A stretch of 64,000 nt of DNA, taken from assembly GCA_037389465.1 (NCBI GenBank), contig JAZARR010000015.1, positions 18,822-82,821 on the forward strand, written 5' to 3'. The notes below the pieces were generated by a model. It was not told the origin of the DNA. It saw only the letters and a list, made by a program, of their open reading frames with translations, and made no database searches. How positions within the stretch are numbered: the stretch's first letter is position 1; each line of letters starts with the position of its first letter. Shown piece after piece: positions 50,125-62,700 of the stretch. The position numbers and the translations under genes were made by a program. Origin of the DNA: Baylisascaris procyonis (Eukaryota > Nematoda > Chromadorea > Rhabditida > Ascarididae).

Positions 50125-52972
50125 ACGAAGCGTTAACTTGAAAGCAGCGATGTTTAATGGCAATCGAAGGATTCGTTGCTTCGAGATTCGTAAATCGGTG
50201 GGGTGGTAATTCTTCGAATCGTTGTGATAATGACAGCGAATTTTGTGTGTTTCTTTAATTATAAAGTTGAAAAGCTCTATCGCTTTTCTGCGATAGGTGC
50301 GCACATTTTTTCCGGGTTGCATTCGACGTTTTTTTGTTTGTTCTGATCTTGGCCGCATTGCTTATCCCAAAAAGTTTATATCAGTACCGGATAAGGCGTT
50401 ATGGGAAAATGACACCAAATTTCTATTACATGCTGGAAAAATTCTTTGTCTACTATAATGTAGATGAAAGGCATAATACCCATGTCTTTCACTTCACGTA
50501 TACCGTGGTTACCTAATCCCTTCCACCATTTCCTCCTTCCTACATTAAGCTGATCTGCACTCCTTTCGAAAGCTTTGGGATATAGATCTCCATGGTTGTA
50601 GGTTATTCCCTGTGCACATCGTCGGATGCTTTTTGTCTAACATGGGGAACATCGTCTCGATTTATTATATGAAGAAAAAAGCTTCACATGTCTGTGCCTT
50701 TAACATTTGTGCACATTGAAGCTTACAGTATATCACAAGAGATATGATAATGCGGTGCTTATTGCACTATGAATGTTTGTTATTCGTGTTGTGTATATCC
50801 ATTCCCGGTTACACTAGGCGTCTAAGTGGCCATAGTGACCTGATATGGCTTGATGTGGATAGTGCAGATTTGAGTCATCGATCAGATCGTTTCATAGCAG
50901 AGGCGATGTGATTGCTGCTTGGAACATCAAAAAATTTAATTTGCATTCAATTTGACATTGTAATTGTGAGTGCGAGTTATCGAAAAATTTGAACGAAATG
51001 AAAATATTTCAGTATTATATTGATGTAATTTTCAATTCTTGTTGATTTTTAACCATTTCAATTTTTATGCGCACATTTATACACCTGTCCCTTCTTTATT
51101 TTTTCCGATCGTGTCTTTTTTACGCTGAATATGCTTCCTTCTTTTATGCATCAATATACATGATAGCATAGTGAAAGTTCCTTTTGTTCCATTTTTTTTT
51201 CAACCACAGGTGGTGGTTATATGTTAGTATGCAGGAGCTACTCGAGAGTTATATGTGAAAATTCTAAACCGATCGGCCTCTTAGCGTTTGAGACCCCATT
51301 CGTTATACACTGTAGTGACTCCATTCCTTTGGTTGTGGGAGGTATTCCGCTGTATCATTATCGAATCAAATTCGATTTAGGGGAGTTGAATAGACGTTTC
51401 AAATGAAATCAAGTTGATACTGAAAATGCAACATTTTAATTAATAGAGGTGAATGAAGAGATTGGATTTCTTCTGGTGGTCATTTATCCATTGCGCGGTT
51501 GTTGTTATGTTTTGTAGATGAGACACGTCATATACTACTGATATTCAAAGCAGTTTTAAGCATTGAACGTTGAGTTGTTTTATTAGCATTTCCTGCTTCT
51601 TCTTTTCATTGCTTTGTATTAAACAATGGTTGTATTCGTCAGTGAGTGTCTTGGCGAAGGGATTAGTAAGGTACACTAAAAATGCATATGACTTGATGTG
51701 TTACTGATAGTTTAGCAGGTGATTTGGAATCAGTGTTTTTTGAAGACCGGGAAATTTCACTTGAGCAGCATTCCTTGTGGCCATCTCTAGTTCTTCCCAG
51801 TTTGTTTACGTTACCGGAACTTATCCCTCGTTTACATTGGGGAAGTTACATATTCCCATCTGCTGCAGGAAAACTAGTTTGAGGATCTTCGTTTCCGATG
51901 GTTTTTTCTTCGAATTCCAACATAAGAGATTTTTCTTTGATTTCCTAACAAGTTGAAGTCGCATTCATTTGCGGGATTTGTTCCTAGTTTGTACTAAAGT
52001 GAAATTTCTTCAGTTTTTATCATTGTCGCGATAGAAATTCTAAGGTAAACTGGCAAGAAGTGGTATTACTTGAGGTTTACTCAAGAAAAGATCATTGATA
52101 CTTACGTTATATGTAGCCAGGATGATACTTAGTCGGTATGCAATGAGAATATTATCCTTCATGTTTTCTTCGACTATATTACGCGTTATGTGCTTTTCTG
52201 CTGTGCTATAAAGTGAAGAACCGCTTTCACTGCAATTTAATCTCAGCACTATTCATTTTAATAAATGACTCGCTAATACGCTTTCGCATATGTTGTCGAG
52301 GTGTGATCCTCATTAGAGGTGAAGCGGAGAAGACACATCCAGATGAATGGGGTCTACGCCCCTTTCATAGGATCCTGAAAGGTAACTAGAAGATGTTCGA
52401 GATTTCCTTTTCATTTCGAATATTTTAATAAGCACGCAGTTGTCAGAGTCTAGTAGTTCTTTTCAGGAGCTTCTGCAACCGCTGGCCCTGGTGAGGATCG
52501 GGATGTCTAAGACCACATTAATGAGTTGTTATTTTGGGCGCCCTATGTATGAGTATTGAGTTTATTTATTGTTGCGGCGGCGTTCAGCATTGAATATATA
52601 GGTTCAAAGATTTAAATCTCAGATTTCACACAAAAATATTTTCAACGATTTTCACAGTTTGAAATTCAGAATCCAAAAGTTTTTTTCCATTATGCGAGGA
52701 TTCGCTCACTGAAAAGTCACTCCTCTCGAGTGCAGAAGGATTCTTTCCTCACAGTGCCATTCCTCTTGAGCATACAAGAAGGAATCGGGAAAGTGATTCT
52801 TTGTGCTAACCCGTTGCAGCCATTTGATAGGAATATTGCAAAAACTAGATCAGCGAAAATTGCGATTTACCCGAAAACTCTTTCAACGAGTTTTGCAGAT
52901 CGTCCGAAGATCGACCTCTAGAATACTTCGGGTTTAAGGGTTCAGAAACTAACTGCACCTAAAATACAGCTA
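50125..52972. other. Intergenic between arp-1 and the right satellite
   Basis: About 2.8 kb with no supported exon. The open frames at 51.2-51.4 and 52.7-52.9 kb (60-63 codons) have no splice partners or recognisable family. The last few hundred bases grade into divergent satellite-like sequence. Confidence 0.55.
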
Positions 52973-53480
52973 ATGTTTGTGTCCAACATGCACGTTAATC
53001 CTTTTAAACAAAACGTGAAAACAAGGGACAGAGGTCGGCGAAAGCGATTGAACTGTTGCAGATTGAATGATTCCAAAGTTGCTCCGAACTGTTTCAACGT
53101 AACGTTTCTAACTCAACAACATTTGAATGACCCTCTGGTCTCGCAACGAAAACAAGGCAACTGTTGGAAATTGAATGATTCAAAAGTCATTCAGAGCTCT
53201 TCGAATGTGGCGTTGCTAACTCAACAACATTTGAATGCCTCTTTACCCTCGCAATGAAAACAAGGCAACTGTTCCAGATTGAATGATTCAAAAGTCGTTC
53301 AGAATTGTATGAATATAACGCTTCTAACGCAACAACATTTGAATGCCTCTTTGCTCTCGCAACGAAAACAAGGCAACCGTTGCAGATTGAATGATTCGAA
53401 GAAAGTTGACAATTGTTTCAACGTGTCCTTTTCAATTCAACCACGTTGGATGCTTCAATGGTTCCTCTACGAAAACAAAG
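52973..53480 (-). repeat. Inverted, diverged 108-bp satellite units
   Basis: About four monomers in the opposite orientation to the main array: TTGAATGATTC recurs near 53063, 53171, 53279 and 53387, a spacing of about 108. They share TCTCGCAACGAAAACAAGGC and ACTCAACAACATTTGAATG with the reverse complement of the main array. Divergence between units is much higher than inside the array, as expected for an old edge. Confidence 0.9.
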
Positions 53481-53768
53481 GAGCTAATATTAATTAATAA
53501 TAATTATTGACTACACTCGAACAATTCTGAATGATTTTCGAATCATGCAATCTGCAACAGTTGCCTTGTTTCCGTTGCGAGGCCAAAGAGGCATTCAAAC
53601 GTTATTCAAACGGATTTCAAACGCATCGTTGTTCGCAATGCTCGTATTACGTATGTCCTATTTCTCTGTCCACATATTGTAAATGCAATTCCATGCTTTC
53701 TTTGTTGTACGAATAAACATTATTATTAATTATTGACTAATTAATATAAGCCCCTTGTTTTCGGAGAG
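53481..53768. repeat. Palindromic centre at the satellite edge
   Basis: An AT-rich block near 53481-53512 (GCTAATATTAATTAATAATA) is matched in reverse at about 53716-53752 (TTAATTATTGACTAATTAAT). Both are bordered by the same AAACAAGG..GC motif. Between them lie one forward partial monomer (about 53517-53600) and about 110 bp of single-copy DNA. The inverted units to the left and the main array to the right thus face each other across this centre. Confidence 0.8.
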
Positions 53769-56700
53769 TGACTAGGGATGCATTCAAATGTTGTTGAGTT
53801 AGAAGCGTTGCATTCAAATAATTCTGAACGACTTTCGAATCATTCAATCTGCAACAGTGGCCTTGTTTTGGTTGCGAGACCAAAGAGGCATTCAAATTTT
53901 GTTGAGCTAGAAGCGTTGCATTCAAACAATTCTGAACAACTTTCGAATCATTCAATCTGCAACAGTGGCCTTGTTTTCGTTGCGAGACCAAAGAGGCATT
54001 TAAATGTTCTTGCGTTAGAAACGTTACATTCAAACAATTCTGAATCACTTTCGAAACATTCAATCTGCAACAGTTGCCTTGTTTTCGTTGCGAGACCAAA
54101 GAGGCATTCAAATGTTGTTGAGTTAGAAGCGTTATATTCAAATAATTCTGAATGACTTTCGAAACATTCGATCTGCAACAGTTGCCTTGTTTTCGTTGCG
54201 AGACCAAAGAGGCATTCAAATGTTGTTGTGTTAGAAGCGTTGCATTCAAATAATTCTGAACGACTTTCGAATCATTCAATCTGCAACAGTGGCCTTGTTT
54301 TGGTTGCGAGACCAAAGGGGCATTCAAATGTTGTTGAGTTAGAAGCGTTGCATTCAAACAATTCTGAACAACTTTCGAATCATTCAATCTGCAACAGTGG
54401 CCTTGTTTTCGTTGCGAGACCAAAGAGGCATTTAAATGTTCTTGCGTTAGAAACGTTACATTCAAACAATTCTGAATTACTTTCGAAACATTCAATCTGC
54501 AACAGTTGCCTTGTTTTCGTTGCGAGACCAAAGAGGCATTCAAATGTTGTTGAGTTAGAAGCGTTATATTCAAATAATTCTGAATGACTTTCGAAACATT
54601 CGATCTGCAACAGTTGCCTTGTTTTCGTTGCGAGACCAAAGAGGCATTCAAATGTTGTTGTGTTAGAAGCGTTGCATTCAAATAATTCTGAACGACTTTC
54701 GAATCATTCAATCTGCAACAGTGGCCTTGTTTTCGTTGCGAGACCAAAGAGGCATTCAAATGTTGTTGAGTTAGAAGCGTTGCATTCAAACAATTCTGAA
54801 CAACTTTCGAATCATTCAGTCTGCAACAGTTGCCCTGTTTTCGTTGCGAGACCAAAGAGGCATTCAAATGTTGTTGTGTTAGAAGCGTTGCATTCAAATA
54901 ATTCTGAACGACTTTCGAATCATTCAATCTGCAACAGTGGCCTTGTTTTCGTTGCGAGACCAAAGAGGCATTTAAATGTTCTTGCGTCAGAAACGTTACA
55001 TTCAAACAATTCTGAATGACTTTCGAAACATTCAATCTGCAACTGCGTTAGAAACGTTACATTCAAACAATTCTGAATGACTTTCGAATCATTCAATCTG
55101 CAACAGTGGCCTTGTTTTCGTTGCGAGACCAAAGAGGCATTTAAATGTTCTTGCGTTAGAAACGTTACATTCAAACAATTCTGAATGACTTTCGAAACAT
55201 TCAATCTGCAACAGTTGCCTTGTTTTCGTTGCGAGACCAAAGAGGCATTCAAATGTTGTTGCGTTAGAAGCGTTACATTCAAACAATTCTGAATGACTTT
55301 CGAATCATTCAATCTGCAACAGTGGCCTTGTTTTCGTTGCGAGACCAAAGAGGCATTCAAATGTTGTTGCGTTAGAAGCGTTACATTCAAATAATTCTGA
55401 ACGACTTTCGAATCATTCAATCTGCAACAGTGGCCTTGTTTTCGCTGCGAGACCAAACAGGCATCTAAATGTTCTTGCGTTAGAAACGTTACATTCAAAC
55501 AATTCTGAACAACTTTCGAATCATTCAATCTGCAACAGTTGCCTTGTTTTCGTTGCGAGACCAAAGAGGCATTCAAATGTTGTTGAGTTAGAAGCGTTGC
55601 ATTCAAATAATTCTGAACGACTTTCGAATCATTCAATCTGCAACAGTGGCCTTGTTTTCGTTGCGAGACCAAAGAGGCATTTAAATGTTCTTGCGTTAGA
55701 AACGTTACATTCAAACAATTCTGAACAACTTACGAATCATTCAATCTGCAACAGTTGCCTTGTTTTCGTTGCGAGACCAAAGAGGCATTCAAATGTTGTT
55801 GAGTTAGAACGTTGCATTCAAATAATTCTGAACAACTTTCGAATCATTCAATCTGCAACAGTGGCCTTGTTTTCGTTGCGAGACCAAAGAGGCATTTAAA
55901 TGTTCTTGCGTTAGAAACGTTACATTCAAACAATTCTGAATGACTTTCGAAACATTCAATCTGCAACTGGCGTTAGAAACGTTACATTCAAACAATTCTG
56001 AATGACTTTCGAATCATTCAATCTGCAACAGTTGCCTTGTTTTCGTTGCGAGACCAAAGAGGCATTCAAATGTTGTTGCGTTAGAAGCGTTACATTCAAA
56101 CAATTCTGAATGACTTTCGAAACATTCAATCTGCAACAGTTGCCTTGTTTTCGTTGCGAGACCAAAGAGGCATTCAAATGTTGTTGAGTTAGAAGCGTTG
56201 CATTCAAACAATTCTGAACAACTTTCGAATCATTCAATCTGCAACAGTGGCCTTGTTTTCGTTGCGAGACCAAAGAGGCATTCAAATGTTTTGCGTTAGA
56301 AACGTTGCATTCAAATAATTCTGAACGACTTTCGAATCATTCAATCTGCAACAGTGGCCTTGTTTTCGTTGCGAGACCAAAGAGGCATTCAAATGTTGTT
56401 GAGTTAGAAGCGTTGCATTCAAATAATTCTGAACGACTTTCGAATCATTCAATCTGCAACAGTTGCCTTGTTTTCGTTGCGAGACCAAAGAGGCATTCAA
56501 ATGTTGTTGTGTTAGAAGCGTTGCATTCAAATAATTCTGAACGACTTTCGAATCATTCAATCTGCAACTGCGTTAGAAACGTTACATTCAAACAATTCTG
56601 AATGACTTTCGAATCATTCAATCTGCAACAGTGGCCTTGTTTTCGTTGCGAGACCAAAGAGGCATTCAAATGTTGTTGAGTTAGAAGCGTTATATTCAAA

Positions 56701-59700
56701 TAATTCTGAATGACTTTCGAATCATTCAATCTGCAACAGTTGCCTTGTTTTCGTTGCGAGACCAAAGAGGCATTCAAATGTTGTTGTGTTAGAAGCGTTG
56801 CATTCAAATAATTCTGAACGACTTTCGAATCATTCGATCTGCAACAGTTGCCTTGTTTTCGTTGCGAGACCAAAGAGGCATTTAAATGTTCTTGCGTTAG
56901 AAACGTTACATTCAAACAATTCTGAATTACTTTCGAATCATTCAATCTGCAACAGTGGCCTTGTTTTCGTTGCGAGACCAAAGAGGCATTCAAATGTTGT
57001 TGAGTTAGAAGCGTTACATTCAAACAATTCTGAATGACTTTCGAAACATTCAATCTGCAACAGTTGCCTTGTTTTCGCTGCGAGACCAAAGAGGCATTCA
57101 AATGTTGTTGAGTTAGAAGCGTTACATTCAAACAATTCTGAACAACTTTCGAATCATTCAATCTGCAACAGTTGCCTTGTTTTCGTTGCGAGACCAAAGA
57201 GGCATTCAAATGTTCTTGCGTTAGAAACGTTACATTCAAACAATTCTGAATGACTTTCGAAACATTCAATCTGCAACTGCGTTAGAAACGTTACATTCAA
57301 ACAATTCTGAACGACTTTCGAATCATTCAATCTGCAACAGTGGCCTTGTTTTCGCTGCGAGACCAAAGAGGCATTCAAATGTTGTTGAGTTAGAAGCGTT
57401 GCATTCAAACAATTCTGAACAACTTTCGAATCATTCAATCTGCAACAGTGGCCTTGTTTTCGTTGCGAGACCAAAGAGGCATTCAAATGTTGTTGAGTTA
57501 GAAGCGTTACATTCAAACAATTCTGAACACTTTCGAAACATTCAATCTGCAACAGTTGCCTTGTTTTCGTTGCGAGACCAAAGAGGCATTCAAATGTTGT
57601 TGAGTTAGAAGCGTTACATTCAAATAATTCTGAATGACTTTCGAAACATTCAATCTGCAACAGTTGCCTTGTTTTCGTTGCGAGACCAAAGAGGCATTCA
57701 AATGTTGTTGTGTTAGAAGCGTTGCATTCAAACAATTCTGAATGACTTTCGAATCATTCGATCTGCAACAGTTGCCTTGTTTTCGTTGCGAGACCAAAGA
57801 GGCATTCAAATGTTGTTGTGTTAGAAGCGTTGCATTCAAATAATTCTGAACGACTTTCGAATCATTCAATCTGCAACAGTGGCCTTGTTTTCGTTGCGAG
57901 ACCAAAGAGGCATTTAAATGTTCTTGCGTTAGAAACGTTACATTCAAACAATTCTGAATGACTTTCGAAACATTCAATCTGCAACAGTTGCCTTGTTTTC
58001 GTTGCGAGACCAAAGAGGCATTCAAATGTTGTTGAGTTAGAAGCGTTGCATTCAAATAATTCTGAACAACTTTCGAATCATTCAATCTGCAACAGTGGCC
58101 TTGTTTTCGTTGCGAGACCAAAGAGGCATTTAAATGTTCTTGCGTTAGAAACGTTACATTCAAACAATTCTGAATGACTTTCGAAACATTCAATCTGCAA
58201 CTGCGTTAGAAACGTTACATTCAAACAATTCTGAATGACTTTCGAATCATTCAATCTGCAACAGTGGCCTTGTTTTCGTTGCGAGACCAAAGAGGCATTC
58301 AAATGTTGTTGAGTTAGAAGCGTTATATTCAAATAATTCTGAATGACTTTCGAAACATTCGATCTGCAACAGTGGCCTTGTTTTCGTTGCGAGACCAAAG
58401 AGGCATTAAATGTTGTTGCGTTAGAAACGTTGCATTCAAATAATTCTGAACGACTTTCGAATCATTCAATCTGCAACAGTGGCCTTGTTTTCGTTGCGAG
58501 ACCAAAGAGGCATTTAAATGTTCTTGCGTTAGAAACGTTACATTCAAACAATTCTGAATGACTTTCGAAACATTCAATCTGCAACAGTTGCCTTGTTTTC
58601 GCTGCGAGACCAAAGAGGCATTCAAATTTTGTTGAGTTAGAAGCGTTGCATTCAAATAATTCTGAACAACTTTCGAATCATTCAATCTGCAACAGTGGCC
58701 TTGTTTTCTTTGCGAGACCAAAGAGGCATTTAAATGTTCTTGCGTTAGAAACGTTACATTCAAACAATTCTGAATGACTTTCGAAACATTCAATCTGCAA
58801 CTGCGTTAGAAACGTTACATTCAAACAATTCTGAATGACTTTCGAATCATTCAATCTGCAACAGTGGCCTTGTTTTCGTGCGAGACCAAAGAGGCATTCA
58901 AATGTTGTTGGGTTAGAAGCGTTATATTCAAATAATTCTGAATGACTTTCGAAACATTCGATCTGCAACAGTGGCCTTGTTTTCGTTGCGAGACCAAAGA
59001 GGCATCTAAATGTTCTTGCGTTAGAAACGTTACATTCAAACAATTCTGAACAACTTTCGAAACATTCAATCTGCAACTTGCGTTAGAAACGTTACATTCA
59101 AATAATTCTGAACGACTTTCGAATCATTCAATCTGCAACAGTGGCCTTGTTTTCGCTGCGAGACCAAAGAGGCATTCTAAATGTTCTTGCGTTAGAAACG
59201 TTACATTCAAACAATTCTGAACAACTTTCGAATCATTCAATCTGCAACAGTTGCCTTGTTTTCGTTGCGAGACCAAAGAGGCATTCAAATGTTGTTGAGT
59301 TAGAAGCGTTGCATTCAAATAATTCTGAACGACTTTCGAATCATTCAATCTGCAACAGTGGCCTTGTTTTCGCTGCGAGACCAAAGAGGCATTCAAATGT
59401 TGTTGTGTTAGAACGTTGCATTCAAATAATTCTGAACAACTTTCGAATCATTCAATCTGCAACAGTGGCCTTGTTTTCGTTGCGAGACCAAAGAGGCATT
59501 TAAATGTTCTGGCGTTAGAAACGTTACATTCAAACAATTCTGAATGACTTTCGAAACATTCAATCTGCAACTTGCGTTAGAAACGTTACATTCAAACAAT
59601 TCTGAACGACTTTCGAATCATTCAATCTGCAACAGTGGCCTTGTTTTCGTTGCGAGACCAAAGAGGCATTCAAATGTTGTTGAGTTAGAAGCGTTATATT

Positions 59701-62700
59701 CAAACAATTCTGAACAACTTTCGAATCATTCGATCTGCAACAGTTGCCTTGTTTTCGTTGCGAGACCAAAGAGGCATTTAAATGTTCTTGCGTTAGAAAC
59801 GTTACATTCAAACAATTCTGAATGACTTTCGAAACATTCAACCTGCAACAGTTGCCTTGTTTTCGCTGCGAGACCAAAGAGGCATTCAAATGTTGTTGAG
59901 TTAGAAGCGTTGCATTCAAATAATTCTGAACGACTTTCGAATCATTCAATCTGCAACAGTGGCCTTGTTTTCGTTGCGAGACCAAAGAGGCATTCAAATG
60001 TTGTTGAGTTAGAAGCGTTGCATTCAAATAATTCTGAACGACTTTCGAATCATTCAATCTGCAACAGTGGCCTTGTTTTCGTTGCGAGACCAAAGAGGCA
60101 TTCAAATGTTGTTGTGTTAGAAGCGTTGCATTCAAATAATTCTGAACGACTTTCGAATCATTCAATCTGCAACAGTTGCCTTGTTTTCGTTGCGAGACCA
60201 AAGAGGCATTCAAATGTTGTTGTGTTAGAAGCGTTGCATTCAAATAATTCTGAACGACTTTCGAATCATTCAATCTGCAACTGCGTTAGAAACGTTACAT
60301 TCAAACAATTCTGAATTACTTTCGAATCATTCAATCTGCAACAGTGGCCTTGTTTTCGTTGCGAGACCAAAGAGGCATTCAAATGTTGTTGAGTTAGAAG
60401 CGTTATATTCAAATAATTCTGAATGACTTTCGAAACATTCGATCTGCAACAGTTGCCTTGTTTTCGCTGCGAGACCAAATAGGCATTTAAATGTTCTTGC
60501 GTTAGAAACGTTACATTCAAACAATTCTGAACAACTTTCGAATCATTCAATCTGCAACAGTTGCCTTGTTTTCGTTGCGAGACCAAAGAGGCATTCAAAT
60601 CTTGTTGAGTTAGAAGCGTTGCATTCAAATAATTCTGAACGACTTTCGAATCATTCAATCTGCAACTGCGTTGAAACGTTGCATTCAAACAATTCTGAAC
60701 GACTTTCGAATCATTCAATTGCAACAGTGGCCTTGTTTTCGTTGCGAGACCAAAGAGGCATTTAAATGTTCTTGCGTTAGAAACGTTACATTCAAACAAT
60801 TCTGAATGACTTTCGAATCATTCAATCTGCTTGCGTTAGAAACGTTACATTCAAACAATTCTGAACGACTTTCGAATCATTCAATCTGCAACAGTGGCCT
60901 TGTTTTCGTTGCGAGACCAAAGAGGCATTCAAATGTTGTTGAGTTAGAAGCGTTGCATTCAAATAATTCTGAACGACTTTCGAATCATTCAATCTGCAAC
61001 AGTGGCCTTGTTTTCGTTGCGAGACCAAAGAGGCATTTAAATGTTCTTGCGTTAGAAACGTTACATTCAAACAATTCTGAACAACTTTCGAAACATTCAA
61101 TCTGCAACAGTTGCCTTGTTTTCGTTGCGAGACCAAAGAGGCATTCAAATGTTGTTGAGTTAGAAGCGTTGCATTCAAATAATTCTGAATGACTTTCGAA
61201 ACATTCAATCTGCAACAGTGCCTTGTTTTCGTTGCGAGACCAAAGAGGCATTCAAATGTTCTTGCGTTAGAAACGTTACATTCAAACAATTCTGAATGAC
61301 TTTCGAAACATTCAATCTGCAACTGCGTTAGAAACGTTACATTCAAACAATTCTGAATGACTTTCGAATCATTCAATCTGCAACAGTGGCCTTGTTTTCG
61401 TTGCGAGACCAAAGAGGCATTCAAATGTTGTTGAGTTAGAAGCGTTGCATTCAAATAATTCTGAATGACTTTCGAATCATTCGATCTGCAACAGTGGCCT
61501 TGTTTTCGTTGCGAGACCAAACAGGCATAAATGTTCTTGCGTTAGAAACGTTACATTCAAACAATTCTGAATGACTTTCGAAACATTCAATCTGCAACTG
61601 CGTTAGAAACGTTGCATTCAAATAATTCTGAACGACTTTCGAATCATTCAATCTGCAACAGTGGCCTTGTTTTCGCTGCGAGACCAAAGAGGCATTCAAA
61701 TGTTCTTGAGTTAGAAGCGTTGCATTCAAACAATTCTGAATGACTTTCGAATCATTCAATCTGCAACAGTGGCCTTGTTTTCGTTGCGAGACCAAAGAGG
61801 CATTTAAATGTTCTTGCGTTAGAAACGTTACATTCAAACAATTCTGAATTACTTTCGAAACATTCAATCTGCAACAGTGGCCTTGTTTTCGTTGCGAGAC
61901 CAAAGAGGCATTTAAATGTTCTTGCGTTAGAAACGTTACATTCAAACAATTCTGAATGACTTTCGAAACATTCAATCTGCAACTGCGTTAGAAACGTTAC
62001 ATTCAAACAATTCTGAATTACTTTCGAATCATTCAATCTGCAACAGTTGCCTTGTTTTCGTTGCGAGACCAAAGAGGCATTCAAATGTTCTTGCGTTAGA
62101 AACGTTACATTCAAACAATTCTGAATGACTTTCGAATCATTCAATCTGCAACAGTTGCCTTGTTTTCGTTGCGAGACCAAAGAGGCATTCAAATGTTGTT
62201 GAGTTAGAAGCGTTGCATTCAAATAATTCTGAACGACTTTCGAATCATTCGATCTGCAACAGTGGCCTTGTTTTGGTTGCGAGACCAAAGAGGCATTCAA
62301 ATGTTGTTGAGTTAGAAGCGTTACATTCAAACAATTCTGAACTACTTTCGAATCATTCAATCTGCAACAGTGGCCTTGTTTTCGTTGCGAGACCAAAGAG
62401 GCATTCAAATGTTGTTGTGTTAGAAGCGTTGCATTCAAATAATTCTGAACGACTTTCGAATCATTCAATCTGCAACAGTTGCCTTGTTTTCGTTGCGAGA
62501 CCAAAGAGGCATTCAAATGTTGTTGTGTTAGAAGCGTTGCATTCAAATAATTCTGAACGACTTTCGAATCATTCAATCTGCAACAGTGGCCTTGTTTTCG
62601 TTGCGAGACCAAAGAGGCATTCAAATGTTGTTGAGTTAGAAGCGTTGCATTCAAACAATTCTGAACAACTTTCGAATCATTCAATCTGCAACAGTTGCCT

